Source: Charina bottae (Eukaryota > Chordata > Lepidosauria > Squamata > Charinaidae). From it: a stretch of DNA of 64,000 bases. The notes beneath the pieces were generated by a model, which worked only from the letters and a program-made list of their open reading frames with translations, was not told the DNA's origin and ran no database searches. Positions 1-12,012 of the stretch are shown in pieces. Location: NCBI GenBank assembly GCA_023362775.1, contig JALMGJ010000008.1, forward strand, positions 37,002,501 through 37,066,500, given 5' to 3'. Each line of letters begins with the position of its first letter. Within the stretch, counting starts at the first letter, position 1. Position numbers and translations under genes: made by a program.

Positions 1-2
1 TT

Positions 3-1616
3 TTGTCAAGGTTACCACAACATGACACTCAAACAGAACTGGTGGTATCTACAGTAATGTCTCCGAAACAATTGGGATTATCGAACCAGGAGGAGCCTGG
101 TCCGGAAAGTACTAGACCACCTACACCTGTACAGTTGCCAGGGAACGTGGCTCTCACTAGAAGCAAGGCCAAACCACCGAAAACCCCATGTGAACCTTCC
201 CTAGAAAAAGAACTTAGGGCCGCTATAGAGACGGATGATTGGTGGAAAGAGCACAAGCAAACTTTAACTGAGACGAATGGGGTGTGGTGGAACGGAGACA
301 GATTATATGTTCCAGAGACTGTGAGAAAGGCTATTTTACAACGTTGTCATGATAGTAAAATTGCCGGACATTTCGGATTTGTAAAAACTTTACATTTGGT
401 TAGAAGGCAATTTTGGTGGCCAACATTGAGGAAAGATGTGAAACAATATGTTTTGTCATGTCATGTTTGTGCTTCCATGAAAAAAGCGCCCAGGAAACCT
501 GTGGGGCTGTTGCAGACTGTGGCTGAGCCAACAAGCCCATGGAAGCAAATTTCAATGGATTTCATTGTGGACTTACCAGAGAGTAAAGGCAAGACCGTAA
601 TATGGGTAGTGACTGACTTATTCTCTAAGCAAGCTCATTTTATTCCTTGTAAAGGATTGCCATCTGCTGGTCAACTGGCAAAGTTATTCATTTTGCACAT
701 CTACCGAGCACACGGCGCCCCCTTGCGGATTATCAGCGATCGCGGAAGTCAGTTTACTGCCAAATTTTGGAAATCATTTTTAAAATTGATTGGCACTGAG
801 CAGGGTCTCACCTCTGGGCACCACCCCCAGGGGAATGGGGCTTGCGAACGGCTTAACTCCGTATTGGAACAGTATTTACGGTGTTACATTAGTCATCAGC
901 AAGATAATTGGGTGGAGTTGCTACCTTTTGCTGAGGTGGCTTATAATAATGCTGTTCATCAGAGCACTGGATTTTCTCCATTCAAAGTAGCTACGGGTCA
1001 GGATTTTGTACCTATTCCTGAACTACCTGACCCTGCCATGATTCAACAGACTGACCCTGTACTGGCAGATGAATGGATTACAAAGATACGATTAAATTGG
1101 CCTATAATGTTGAATATATTGCAGGAGGCCAAAGATTCTTACAAAACTTTTGCTGATCGTAAACGGGCTCCAGAATGGCCTTTAGTGGTGGGAGAAAAGG
1201 TTTACCTGTCTACAAAACATTTGAAATCAACTCAGCCATCCAAGAAACTGGGGCCTAAGTTTATTGGCCCTTTTCCTATTGTGAAAGTGATCAACCCGGT
1301 GGCCGCACAGTTGGACTTGCCAAAGAACCTTCGTAGGGTACATCCTGTCTTCCACATCAGTTTACTGAAACCAGTTAAACCTGCTCATCAATGGCATCCA
1401 GATCCAGTGACGCCTCCACCTATCATGGTGGGAGATAACGAACATTTTGAGATTGTGAACATTTTGGACTCCAGAATGCACAGAGGAAAATTACAGTATT
1501 TGGTTCAATGGAAACATTTGCCTGTGGGGTTTGAGGAGTGGGTTGATAAAATCCATGTTTCAGCGCCGAGGTTATTGAAGAAATTCCATGATCAATTCCC
1601 TGCTAAACCTGGTTAA
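3..1616 (+). CDS. Ty3/gypsy retrotransposon Pol, C-terminal part: integrase with chromodomain (5' truncated by window edge)
   Basis: This is the 3' end of a gypsy-type pol frame; protease, reverse transcriptase and RNase H would lie upstream of the window. The frame is open for 537 codons and ends in TAA. Its first codon here is TTG, so this is not a true start. An HHCC zinc-binding N-terminal integrase domain is visible (His116, His123, Cys153, Cys156). A D,D(35)E catalytic core follows (Asp186, Asp246, Glu282, numbered in this fragment), then the GPF-type linker near 417-425 and a chromodomain at about 482-531 with the LVQW and EEWV signatures. Integrase inserts the cDNA into chromosomes, and chromodomains guide such elements to marked chromatin. 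The layout fits vertebrate chromoviruses (sushi-like), though the exact family is not assigned. The frame has no stop or frameshift, which suggests a fairly young copy. Confidence 0.93.
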   Translation: MSRLPQHDTQTELVVSTVMSPKQLGLSNQEEPGPESTRPPTPVQLPGNVALTRSKAKPPKTPCEPSLEKELRAAIETDDWWKEHKQTLTETNGVWWNGDRLYVPETVRKAILQRCHDSKIAGHFGFVKTLHLVRRQFWWPTLRKDVKQYVLSCHVCASMKKAPRKPVGLLQTVAEPTSPWKQISMDFIVDLPESKGKTVIWVVTDLFSKQAHFIPCKGLPSAGQLAKLFILHIYRAHGAPLRIISDRGSQFTAKFWKSFLKLIGTEQGLTSGHHPQGNGACERLNSVLEQYLRCYISHQQDNWVELLPFAEVAYNNAVHQSTGFSPFKVATGQDFVPIPELPDPAMIQQTDPVLADEWITKIRLNWPIMLNILQEAKDSYKTFADRKRAPEWPLVVGEKVYLSTKHLKSTQPSKKLGPKFIGPFPIVKVINPVAAQLDLPKNLRRVHPVFHISLLKPVKPAHQWHPDPVTPPPIMVGDNEHFEIVNILDSRMHRGKLQYLVQWKHLPVGFEEWVDKIHVSAPRLLKKFHDQFPAKPG

Positions 1617-1775
1617 CTGCACAATTATTGTTGTTTCTGTTTTTCAGATCTCAGTGCCTCCCATTGTCTTGCAGCCTGAAGATTTCTGGAATTGTTCCAT
1701 ATGCCTTTATGTATACTTATACTTTTTCACCTTTCTGGTTCTTTGCATACTATTCTTTCTTTTGGAGGGTCGGCA

Positions 1776-2132
1776 TGTCAGGGTTCATGTCTATGAATCC
1801 TGCCATTAGAATTAACCATGGCCTAGTGCTTGCATAGTAGTTGGGAGGGGGGATGGCAGTTGAGTGTTATGTCTGCTGCTGGAAGCTAGAGACAGCTCGG
1901 CCAAGGTCACGCACCTGCAACGGAGTGGAGATGGGACCGTTTGCTTCATGAGATCATCGTTGCTGAATTGGCGCGCAAGGGGGATGGTTAAGAGGGCATA
2001 GTTTGGCGGGAATCAGCATTCAAGTCTTTAGGAGTGCTTCAATGAACATGTATCCTGAATAAAGCTTTATCTGCATTTCAATGAATTGCATGGAGAGGTG
2101 TTTATTGGGACAGTGTTGTTGAAATCATCACA
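1776..2132 (+). repeat. Probable 3' LTR of the gypsy element
   Basis: The segment follows the pol stop by about 160 bases. It starts with TGTCAGGG, just after a short purine-rich tract, and ends with ATCACA, giving TG...CA ends. It holds an AATAAA signal near 2058, as expected for the R region of an LTR. The matching 5' LTR lies outside the window, so the borders are inferred. Confidence 0.55.
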
Positions 2133-2448
2133 ACCCCTCCTAATGGCTTCAACCATTCCCATAACATCAACCAGCTAAAACAACCCCCCCCCTTTCTTGT
2201 TTAACTAACGAACAGTAAATTCCATTCCACCTTCTGGCAGCTCTCCCCCCTTGTCTCACATTCCAGACTAACAGGCACTGATAGCTCACACCGTTGACCT
2301 TGCAGATGCTCAGCTCGTCTTCACCCTCCTTTCCTTCCCAAGCCTAATTGCTTACTAATACAACTAGTACAAATCCCATTCCTAAATCTCTACCACTCTA
2401 ACCCTCTTAACCCTTATGATGGCAGGAGGTCACATCCTGACAATATAC

Positions 2449-2450
<2 letters not shown>

Positions 2451-2534
<84 letters not shown>
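2451..2534. repeat. (TATATG)n hexanucleotide microsatellite
   Basis: About 14 near-perfect tandem copies of TATATG. It directly abuts the coding part of the non-LTR element downstream. The Met-Tyr repeats read from it are not a real protein segment. Confidence 0.95.
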
Positions 2535-2535
<1 letters not shown>

Positions 2536-3222
2536 TCTCCTCAGAAGCCGCAGTCCAACACATAGTGCCAGGGTATAAAATGCAGGCAGGAACAGCATAC
2601 ACTGAACGGCACAACCAAGTAGCTGGCATTGTGTACAGGAACACAATGTATGGGCTAGTAGACCCTCCCAAGTCCAGATGGGAGATTCCACAGAAGGTCG
2701 TGGAGAATGACAGGGCTAAGATCCTGTGGGACTTCCAGATCCAGATGGACAGACAGGAACTGGCCAATCAACCAGACATCATGGTAGTAGACAAGGACCA
2801 GAAGACAACAGTGGTGATAGATGTAGCGGTGCCAAGTGACAGCAACATCAGGAAGAAGGAGTATGAGAAGCTGGAGAAGTACCAGGGCCTGAAGGAGGAA
2901 CTAGAGAGGATGTGGAAAGTGAAGGCCAAAGTGGTCCCAGTGGTGGTAGGAGCACTCGGGGCTGTGACTTCCAAGCTGGGAGAGTGGCTCCAACAGATCC
3001 CAGGAACAACATCAGAGCTCTCTGTCCAGAAGAGTCCAGTGCTGGGAACAGCTAAGGTACTGCACAGAACCCTCAAACTGCCAGGCCTCTGGTGGAGGAC
3101 CCAAGGTTGAGGGAGACACATACCACCCATATGGGTGAGAAGGGACTTTTTCCCCTCAAAATGAGACTTTGGATTTGTAATTTGAAATTTGAATCCAATA
3201 AAAGAAAGAAGGGGGGGTCACA
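2535..3222 (+). mobile_element. Non-LTR retrotransposon 3' end with restriction-like endonuclease (R4/Dong/Rex6-like), 5' truncated
   Basis: An open frame runs to TGA at about 3110. It has a PD at the start of a beta-hairpin, followed about 14 residues later by IDVAVP and then a KYQGLKEEL segment. This pattern (PD...D...KYQ) is the restriction-enzyme-like endonuclease placed C-terminal to the reverse transcriptase in the R2/R4/Dong group of LINEs. A short 3' UTR with AATAAA near 3196 follows, then a G-run. The reverse transcriptase is missing. The clade is inferred from motif order, not from an alignment. Confidence 0.65.
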
Positions 3223-4004
3223 AAATGGCTTTTTAGAAAAGGCTGTTTCTTAATAATTTTATAAAACATGTTCTTGACTTGTTTCTCTTGCTTCTTTCTC
3301 TTAAAATGGGACAGTTAAAATTTATGGATTATGGACTTTCTTTTGCCTCTTCCGCATTTTAGTTGCTGTGAAGCAGGCAGAAATAACTGCGAACCTGAGC
3401 CTAGTTATTTTTAAAAACCTCAATTTTTCAGAGGCCCAGAAAGGGAGACTAACTGAGGGAATTTGCATGCTTATCCAATTTCCAAATGGGTGGAAACTTC
3501 TATCTTTGTTGCCTATCCCTGTTAGTTTTGGAAGTTCTCAGGTATGATATAATTTTCCAAATTATAACCCGCAAGGACATTCTATGGTTAAAATGTTCTT
3601 TTTTTTTTCAGGGAATTTTTGAAGAAAAATAAAAATAATGTAAGGCACACCCACACAAACACAAGAAAGCATACATAAATCAATATTTGCTTTATTAAAA
3701 TGCTATGCAATTTTCTTCTACAGAATAGAAACAGGGCAATATCTATTTGCAACAGAGAAGAAACAGGATGAAGTGGCTTGTTGAAGTCAACTTTAATTAT
3801 ATCTAAAATTGCTCAGGACTTTGACCAATCAGGAGGTGGGGAATAACATTTTGTGTGTTTAAATATTATATATGTGTATGTATGCATGATAAATACTATA
3901 TATTATTTTTATATCCCAAGCTGTTATAAGTCAGGAGAAATGAAATGCATCAAAGTTTATATATGAATGAAGGCTAACTGTGTATGTTGATCTAATTCCT
4001 TTTT
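3223..4004. other. AT-rich non-coding stretch, nothing recognised
   Basis: No open frame with coding character, no RNA gene and no clear repeat borders are visible. It contains short A and T runs. Confidence 0.5.
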
Positions 4005-4612
4005 TTTAAATAAAATTTTATTAAGTTTCAAGAAAAAGATAAAAGCTACAAAAAAAACAAAAAACTACAAAACAAGAAAAAGAAACTAAAAAGGGATGAA
4101 AACACAAGAGAATTTTTTTTCAAAATTACATAAAGATGTGGCTTCTGACTCTTAACAGCAAGGATAAACGGATGGGCAGTGAGAGAGAGAGAGAGAAATT
4201 TGAACAATAAATTTGAACAATAAATAAATATACAAAAATTTCCATAATCAATCTCTTACTCTATATTAAACCAAAACCACATTATTTCTATAAGTCATTC
4301 CATTTTAGCACATAATAAAAATCACTAAGTACAGTTACTCTTCCCCCTTCTATTAAAAAAAATTCATATAGACCTCCTAAACAACTTTTCCCCCAAAAAG
4401 ATAACACATATTTAATTATTCCCTTCCTAATACTGTTCTATACATTTCTGTCTACTATAATAAAAATCAAATGGTTTCAAATTCAGGCAACTTCCCATTA
4501 AAGAGGTAAGTTTCATTCTTTATTTTTAGTTTAAGAACCCTGTTAATGCATATAAACAGGCCTACACATGAAACAAATATAATAATTTTGTAATTTCTGG
4601 CCTATATTTGAG
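4005..4612 (-). mobile_element. L1-type LINE 3' UTR relic (minus strand)
   Basis: The stretch begins with a T-run and a TTTTATTAAGTTTC-like sequence, then A-rich text on the + strand. The same layout starts the minus-strand L1 copies near 18.9 kb and 61.56 kb. It carries no coding capacity. The assignment rests on similarity to those copies within this window. Confidence 0.45.
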
Positions 4613-4700
4613 CCTGAATGGGCAGGGGTTCCCCGAGGCCTGAAAAATATTTCAAGGGTTCCTCCAGGGTCAAAAGGTTGAGAAAGGCTGCTTTAGAAGA
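4613..4700. mobile_element. hAT/MER-like DNA transposon end fragment
   Basis: The segment from GGGGTTCCCCGAGGCCTG to AAAAGGTTGAGAAAGGCTG resembles the terminal part of old Charlie/hAT non-autonomous elements. Only one end is recognisable. Confidence 0.4.
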
Positions 4701-7700
4701 AACATCTTTGAAATGGGAATAGTAGTAATAATGAAAATAGTAATGAAATGGAGTTATTTTTTTTTAATTATTACACTGATGCCTAAGGAATAAGTCAGTG
4801 TGGAATTGAAAATGTGCTTAATTATCTTTCTGGAAAAAATCTACCCTTGTTTTGCCCTTTTACCTCAAACGGAAAACAACTGAGACAAGTTCTTAAGGAT
4901 TTTTATTAAATCTGAGCATTACTGTGTAATCCAGAAGATGGTGATGTCGATGGAAACACTCCCTGTGGTTTCCAAGGGATTTACAGAGGAAAGCAATTAA
5001 ACATTTGCAAGTTAACTCCAGTTCTTGAAGTAGATAATGTGACTGGAGTGATAAGAAAAATGTTATGTAATGTTTTGCGAAAAACCATGTTTTGCAGGAG
5101 AATATCTGGGTTGAAGGATGGAAAATGGAAGGGAACAGGAAGTGAGCACTTGGAGATGTCATGGTAAATTAAGTGGGAAGTGGAATAGAAAGAAGTATGA
5201 AATAATAATGGGAATTTGGTTGTCAACTATGTGAGGAAGAGGGTAAAAGCTTGATATATATAGGATTAAGAGTTGTAAATAGGTTTAAGAGATTATGTTC
5301 TAATCACAACACAGTAAGCATTCAATTGACTATAAATATGTTACTCTTGCTATTTTTTTTAAGTAAGAGTGATCAGTTCTGTCAATTTCAGTTTCCCCCA
5401 ACTTTTTTTTTCCAATATTGAGTTTGGCTCATCACTTCATATATCAGTTTAAGTTAGCTGGGGGGGAGGGGTATCAGATAATATTTGATTACATTTTGAT
5501 GCACCTTTTGATGCACATTTCTCTCAGATACATTTCTGTAAGCAAATTTGCCTAATATCGCATTTTTCCACAATGATTTCCATTAATACAATGCACAAAA
5601 GATCTGTGAAAAAGCAACACATTTGCAACATATTTCTGAGAATGACTGAGTTCTGCTTGTATAATGGCTTGAAAATTAGAAGTAAGTTTGTATTAGAACA
5701 AGAACTGAACAAAATGGTCCTCCTCAGAGAAACAAATGTCATTTGTAAATCCTGGACAATTGTTAATGAAAATCAAATTGAAAGGGTTTGAGCCCCTACC
5801 TCAATACCTAACGTAGCATTATGAGCCAAGCTAGGAAACATTTTGAATCTGGTGTGCATGTGGATGTGACAGAGAGAGAGAACAGATGGTAGCATCTGCT
5901 GAGGATGACTCTCAAGCCTGGAGCTAGTTCTCTTGATTGACCATGGTTATTTAGAAATCCTCCCTCCCAACATTGATTACCTTTAATTCTTAAGCCATAG
6001 TGCTACTCTTTCAAGGAAGTGGACTTGCCTTTGGACCGCAACTCTGCTGCTGTGTTGGTGCTCTTTTCTACGTTGATACTTGGCTTCTTGCCAAATGATG
6101 GTGTCCTGAATTCTTATTGTGCAACATGGGAAGCAAAGCAATTGGTTTAATCTTCTGGCTTTGCTGCTTTCCCTCAGTTCAGAACTTTGCCACCCCATGA
6201 GAAAAAGCCATAAATCCTGATGATGATTGATTAGCAGTGGGGTGGAGATGGGGTTTCAGGAGATTTGTCAATCGCTTTGCTTAGTGTACTGTGCAGGCAT
6301 AAAATCAGACCACCATTTGGCAGCAGAAGCAGGCAATTAATGTAGGTTAGAAATCAACAATGGGGGCAAAAAATGTTATAGTGGTATACTTTTCTGCCAA
6401 ATCAATGGTGGATAGATAGTACTTCAATGGAGCAGTGGGAAAAGACCCTAACACCAATTCAGCTAGTTGACTAAAGGCTATCTCATGCAAAAGCTGAAGA
6501 TGAGTTGAAGGCAGCATCATGGGGACACAGCAGAAGAAATGTTATTAGGGGATATTCAAACTGTGGCTAATGAAAGTGGGGGAAAGCCCTTTTGACTTTA
6601 TTGCATTATCAAGCTTTCATTCATAGGAGCGTAAAAGCAGTAAATTTAGAGGGTGTCAGCATTCTGAGGTGACAAAAGATGGAATTTCCCTAAACAACCA
6701 TGGGATTCCTGCCGCAAATAGAATCTCCTATTGGATTGTATCTTCTCTTCCACAATGTATAGTACTGTAGTAAACAATAAAACCAATTCCAAAACCCGTA
6801 GCCTAACCTTCTTGAACTGACTTAGACTTCATGGAGACACATCTCCAGAACATTATGCTATCAGTACTCCTTCGTCAAATCTAGAATGGCTAGCTAAGTA
6901 TTATCAAGGGCAATGCACACTGAGAACCATACATAGAGAAATCTGATAGAAAACCATAACAATTATGACTAAGCTCTGTCAAAAACCAAAGAAGAGCCAC
7001 CAGCAGAGGAGGATTGGGTATTCCTCAAACTGAGACTTTAATTATGATGAAATTTCAGAATGGAAAGGCTTTAAAATATATGTTGTATCCGCTAGTTAAT
7101 CTCACATAAATATAATAAATCCTGTAAGATCATTATATATTACAAAGCAAGATTCTGGATTTACTAGGATTAGGACAAGTGTTATTCTCACACACCCACA
7201 AAGTCATGCCAATTTCTTGTTATATATTATCAGTATCTCAGAATTTTAGGACATCACAGAATTCATCCTTGTTATAGCTATTTAATTGGTAGATAACTGT
7301 GTGTTCAGTCTGCAAATGATGGTTATTACAACGGCAAAATAATTTGTACCTAATATGCTGACTTATATAGGAAAGGAACCTGACATTAACCTATGACCCA
7401 GTGGGGTAATGCCATTTAAATTCCCCATTATGCCATGATTTGATATTATGTTTGCATTATGCAAAAAGTGGCTTATGGCTGCAGATTTCTGAATTCAGAA
7501 CTTGGGGGTGCTAAGTTTTTACTCTGGTCCTGAACTTGATGTCCAAAATAAGATGTTAATGATTTTCCACCTATTCTTCATTCACAGTTTCAAGACAACA
7601 GAACTCTTTTATACTTTCAAAAAGTCACATTCCTCTTTTTGAAAAAAATCAGCATCCTTATTTTATTTCCTTGTTATTATGTATTAGTTCAGGAAATGCC

Positions 7701-8090
7701 TTGTTGTTAAAATATAATTTGCTAAGTCTTGGGATTTACCAGATCTCGCTTGCTTCCTCAGAGTGTCTTGTGAAGTGTAGAGTGGCTCTTACATTTAAAG
7801 TACAGGCATTTAAATGCATGTATGTAAAATTAAGGCACAGTGCAGCATGCCTACTTTATTTCACACAGTGCAATTGCTGAAATAACCTAGTAATTGCATT
7901 CAGCCATAATGACAAACCTTTTTTGCACAGACCCACTTAGCTTCTCCTTCAACATAGCCATAAAGAAGGGTTGAGAAACTTGCACTTCCTATTTAGACAA
8001 ACTATTTTTCATTGCATCATCTGAACTTGAGAAACTGTGATTAAACTAAACCACACTCTGCTTGAAACAAACCAATATCGAATGTACTGA
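4701..8090. other. 3.4 kb without gene; no features recognised
   Basis: AT-rich intergenic sequence. Open frames are all short (about 70 codons or fewer) and lack conserved motifs or splice context. No tRNA fold, microsatellite block or clear transposon end was seen. Old unrecognisable repeats are likely. Confidence 0.5.
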
Positions 8091-8097
8091 GGTGTTC

Positions 8098-8190
8098 TTA
8101 TTTATCACTTGTTTTTATGTTGTTCTGTACTTTATGAGCCTCCCAGAGTTGGTTGGAGTTGGGCAGCATCAAAATCAAATCAATAAATAA
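8098..8190 (+). mobile_element. CR1/L2-type LINE 3' tail fragment
   Basis: The text GAGCCTCCCAGAGTTGG, followed by an AATCAATAAATAAA tail, matches in layout the 3' ends of the LINE copies at 8.8, 29.6 and 59.0 kb. Confidence 0.5.
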
Positions 8191-8254
8191 AACAATGAGT
8201 TATGAAGCTGGCATATTTAAACAAACCACAATTAAAATGACATGCTCAAATGGC

Positions 8255-8839
8255 ACCTTTATTCATAATTAGTGAAAATAAGGGTGCTATAAGATCAGCA
8301 CATGTAACACCACTGCTCTGCAAGCTGCATTGGGTACCAGTTTGCTTCCGGGTCCAATTCAAGGTGTTGGTTATCACCTTTAAAGCCCTACATGGCATGG
8401 GGCCAGGGTACCTGAGGGACCGTCTCATCCCGACCACATCTACCCGCCCAACCAGTCATGTAGGGAGGGCATGCTTCGAACCCCATCAATAAAAGAATTT
8501 CATCTAGTGGGGTCCAGGAGGCGTGCCTTCTCTGCGATAGCACCCGCCCTGTGGAATATCTTGCCCTCAGAGGTGAGGCGGGCGCCCTCACTCCTGGCCT
8601 TCTGGAGGTCTTTAAAGACCTGGTTCTGCCACCTTGCTTGGGACAAAGGAGGTAATAGTTCCTCCTGGGGGTGGTTAGTCCCGTAATATCCTCCTTTTTA
8701 AGATCTCACCATCCTCTGGATTTTTTCTATTTATCATTATATTGTATTTTAAAGTGTACAGGTTTTTAATCTTAATATTATTGTTGTAAACCGCCCAGAG
8801 TCTACTGCTGTAGAGATGGGTGGTGATAAATTTGAATAA

Positions 8840-8870
<31 letters not shown>
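8255..8870 (+). mobile_element. CR1/L2-type LINE, ORF2 C-terminus plus 3' UTR (5' truncated)
   Basis: The + strand encodes the post-RT C-terminal region: [59 protein letters not shown] 3' UTR ends in GTAAACCGCCCAGAGTC and an (AAAT)n tail. Frameshifts and an early TAG break the frame. Related copies lie at 13.6-15.1, 28.9-29.6, 37.2-37.6 and 58.5-59.0 kb. Confidence 0.85.
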
Positions 8871-8872
8871 AT

Positions 8873-8911
<39 letters not shown>
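8835..8911. repeat. Compound microsatellite (AAAT)n then (AAGT)n
   Basis: The LINE tail of AAAT units switches to about nine AAGT units. This suggests slippage and mutation at the poly-tail. Confidence 0.9.
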
Positions 8912-9939
8912 GATTTTTCCTTTGCTCCTTTTGTGGTCTCTCCACAGGAGAAGAGAAAAGGTAAAAGTAAGTTAACCCAACATTTGCTGGATTTATTCTC
9001 AAATTAAACTAAAGTCATTATAACATTTAATTTGCAAATTAAATTAAGGCTATTATACCATACTTAGGTTTTTTTAGTCCATCCCTTACAAAACATCACT
9101 TACTAGTGGAAGTGATTAAACAAGTACAGAATACAAAATGTAATGCTGGGGGAGGATGAAAGAGAGTCCTTGCTGTGAGAATTAATACCATTCTTTTTAT
9201 ATTGTCTTTACCATTGTACCTGAATGTCAAGGTTGAGTGGTAGTAGGTATCGGTTTAGAGGTGACCAATGACCCAAGGGATCAAGGTCAAGAGATATACA
9301 GAAAAACGTAAGAGCCAGGCATATCCTGTTGCCTAGCCAATTTCCCAGTTCAAGCAGGAAGTTGTTTATAGCTCCAGTAGGACCCAATGGCCAACTATGG
9401 TAAATAAAATCATCTCAGAGTAGAAGAGTATATTGCTGCCAAAGAGACCTCCCAACTGATTGCTTGTCACACAAAGCAGCTGCATGCTAAGCCAAAGGTT
9501 CTTGGTTTTAGTACTGATAGATTCTAACATTGAGTCTATAACCGATCAAGTGTTTAACAAGCCTACTTCTACTTCTCTCTATAGCTGTAGAACAGATACT
9601 CAGAGCGGTATGGAAGATTGAAATAAAGAGATAATTATTTGTGGTTTATGATATCACTAATAGTTCGCAGAGGGGTTTTGTGTTGTTCAGTTTTGTTTTG
9701 TTTTTGCAAAGAGAATGACTGATTGGCAAAGACTCAGAGAATCAGCTTTCAAAGGAAACAAGGTGCTTAAGCATAGAGGATGTTTGGCTGGGTTGACTCC
9801 AAGTGAATGCTTGAAAAACCTTCCTAATAATAAGGCAGCAAAAGAGTTGATTGCCTCCCTTTTGCAAGATGTGTGCCAGAGGAAACTAAACAGCCATTTG
9901 TCTCAGATGCTTGAATTTGGACTCCTGCACTGAATATTG
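8912..9939. other. 1 kb without gene
   Basis: No coding exon or repeat with clear borders recognised. The 72-codon frame at 9715-9933 has no known motif and runs into the CR1 tail below; it is probably chance or an old LINE relic. Confidence 0.45.
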
Positions 9940-9985
9940 GACAATGGCGTAAATGGTCCCGTCCAATTCTATGATTCTCTGCTGA
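9940..9985 (+). mobile_element. CR1 LINE 3' terminus
   Basis: The sequence GGTCCCGTCCAATTCTATG, followed by ATTCTCTG, is the hallmark CR1 end: a tail of eight-base ATTCTRTG units instead of poly(A). Confidence 0.65.
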
Positions 9986-10106
9986 AAAGTTCCATGTAGA
10001 GATCCAACTGTGCCCCTGAGAGAGCAGTCCTCGTTGTGGTATCCCTGCCTATTGTGACTAATGAAATTTACTTACATTGAACTCCAATGCAATCATTCAG
10101 ATCCAG

Positions 10107-10190
10107 TGTTTCTCAACCATGGCTGGCTAGGGAATTCTGGGAGTTGAAGTCCACACATCTTCAAGCTGCCAAGATCGAGAAACACTGTTC
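10107..10190. mobile_element. Short hAT-type hairpin MITE (CAGTGTTTCTCAACC ends)
   Basis: Starts CAGTGTTTCTCAACC and ends GAGAAACACTG, an inverted pair. The middle is the GAATTCTGGGAGTTGAAGTC block found in the copies at 30.8, 39.6 and 48.3 kb. Confidence 0.75.
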
Positions 10191-11560
10191 TAATCATTCT
10201 AATATCTGTATTTGCTATAGAACAAGATCTATTCTACGGTCCTTAGAACTTTTAAGCAATTTATTGCCTGGGAAATTCTGTCTTCTTGATATGTATTTTT
10301 ATGTGCCTAAACAATATGCAGTATAGTATACACCTCAACCCTTCAACAGGCAGACAAACACAGAGGTTGTATAAATTATTTTAGGTATGTTAGAAAGACA
10401 TTTTTCTTTTATTTACTCCATTATTTTTTTTAAAAAAAACTCCTAATAAATGTATACTATGAAGCAATCTGGGAAAGCTTTTTATTCTTTTTATTTTGTA
10501 TAGAACAATGTCTTTTTTAAAATAAAAAATATAGATTCAGACACAGGTTTTGAAATGCCAGCCGTTTGTGGCCAACCCAATAACCACATTTAACATAACA
10601 AATATCAAAATAATTTTCTATGTAATTATAAAACAATAGAGCAGAGCAGAATATTCCCAGTGAAGTAACATAATAAGTAATAGTGCCCTTATTGTTCAGT
10701 GGAAGAATCTATGAACATTTGCTGAGAGGCTCACTACTATCTGGACATGCTTGAAGAAACTGGCAGGTCTAAGGCCTAGTGTAGAAATCCTGTCTCCCAA
10801 CCGTAATTCAGGAATCCACTAGCAATTCTAGTTAATGTCATTATTAGAAAGAGTTGGATTACATTTTGCTGGCTGGAGAAAAGAATATAACTGATTGATT
10901 GTCTCTTTCTATTACTATAATGTCATAATGGTCCTATATAATTACGGATCCACCGTTAAAATTTTACCTTTGGAAGACAATCTTACTCGGCTACAAGTGA
11001 TCGCCAATGAATATTAATACAAGTCATCCTGACTTCCTCAGGGAGCAGATACAGGATGCTATCCTAGTAGAGGTAATTACAATATTCCTTTTGATTATTC
11101 CAGCTGTAGAAGCCATTCCTTCCTCCCAATCCCTCCACTAAATTAATGGTAGTAGATGATATAATGGAGAACACTATCCCATTCCAGTATTGAAATAAGG
11201 TCCAATTACCAATCCATCAGTTTCTATATATGTAAGGTGGGTACAATTCCTTTTCTTGCTTTCTTCTGGCAAAACACCATAGGCCAGCCCTTCTTAAATA
11301 ACTAAAAACATCCTTAAAAGGCTCTATTGCACATAATGTCTTCAGATTATACTTTGGGCATTTCTAGCCATATTGAAAAATACATAACATGATCAATTAG
11401 AGTAAATTCTTTTCACAGCAAGTTTTGTGTCAGGATGAAACATCTGTCCAGGGATTTCTGTAGATAAGTCACAAAACCCCAAATTCTTAACCCAACAGGT
11501 GTTTTCGAAGTTCTGATTCATGTAACCTATGATTATATTTTTAATGAATAAAGCCAGGTC
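10191..11560. other. 1.4 kb upstream of the SCPP promoter, no gene seen
   Basis: AT-rich, no recognisable exon. It may hold upstream control sequence for the SCPP gene that begins near 11.6 kb, but no specific sites can be supported by eye. Confidence 0.4.
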
Positions 11561-11572
11561 ATCAGGACAGCA

Positions 11573-11656
11573 TATAAATACCAGCTACTGAGAAAAGCCT
11601 CCTGGATCAAGCTGATTTCTTGGTTCTTCTTCTGCTAGCCTTGATACAAAGCAAAG
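11573..11656 (+). promoter_or_regulatory. TATA box and untranslated first exon of the SCPP-type gene
   Basis: TATAAATA lies at 11573-11580. About 25-30 bases further a start site would open exon 1 (about 11603-11656), which ends in GCAAAG followed by GTAAGG, a strong donor. The exon has no ATG. SCPP genes characteristically have a TATA promoter and a wholly untranslated exon 1, with translation starting in exon 2, as seen here. Confidence 0.65.
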
Positions 11657-11799
11657 GTAAGGCAATTATTCTAGTATAATTTAGAATAGGCATCCAAATA
11701 AATTGGATATATTGTGATATGTACTCTATATACAGTTACATATTGTTTAGTTGTATTTTATGATAATTTAAGATATGGTTAGCTTTTTGTTTTCTGCTG

Positions 11800-12012
11800 T
11801 TCAATTTTGTCCAATCCTCGGCAAATGCCTGGACTAGTCCCTGCAGTTTTCTTGGCAAGATTTCAGAAGGGGTTTGCCATTGCCTCCTTCCTAGGGCTGA
11901 GAGAGAGTGACTGGCCCAAAGCCACCCAGCCAGCATTCAAGCCTAAGGCGGGACTAGAACTCACAGTCTCCGGGTTTCTAGCTCATTGCTCACTAGACTA
12001 AACTGCCTCTCA
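11800..12012 (-). mobile_element. tRNA-type SINE copy (family A, minus strand)
   Basis: Contains CCATTGCCTCCTTCCTAGGG, the GTGACTGGCCCAAAG block and GGCGGGACTAGAACTC, the reverse of a Pol III B-box region. The end CACTAGACTAAACTGCC is the reversed head. Related copies are at 13.2, 16.5 and 52 kb. Confidence 0.8.

Noticed and set aside
2454..3110. 218-codon frame starting in a Met-Tyr run
   Set aside because: The first part is translated microsatellite and the rest is a LINE endonuclease; it is not a host gene.
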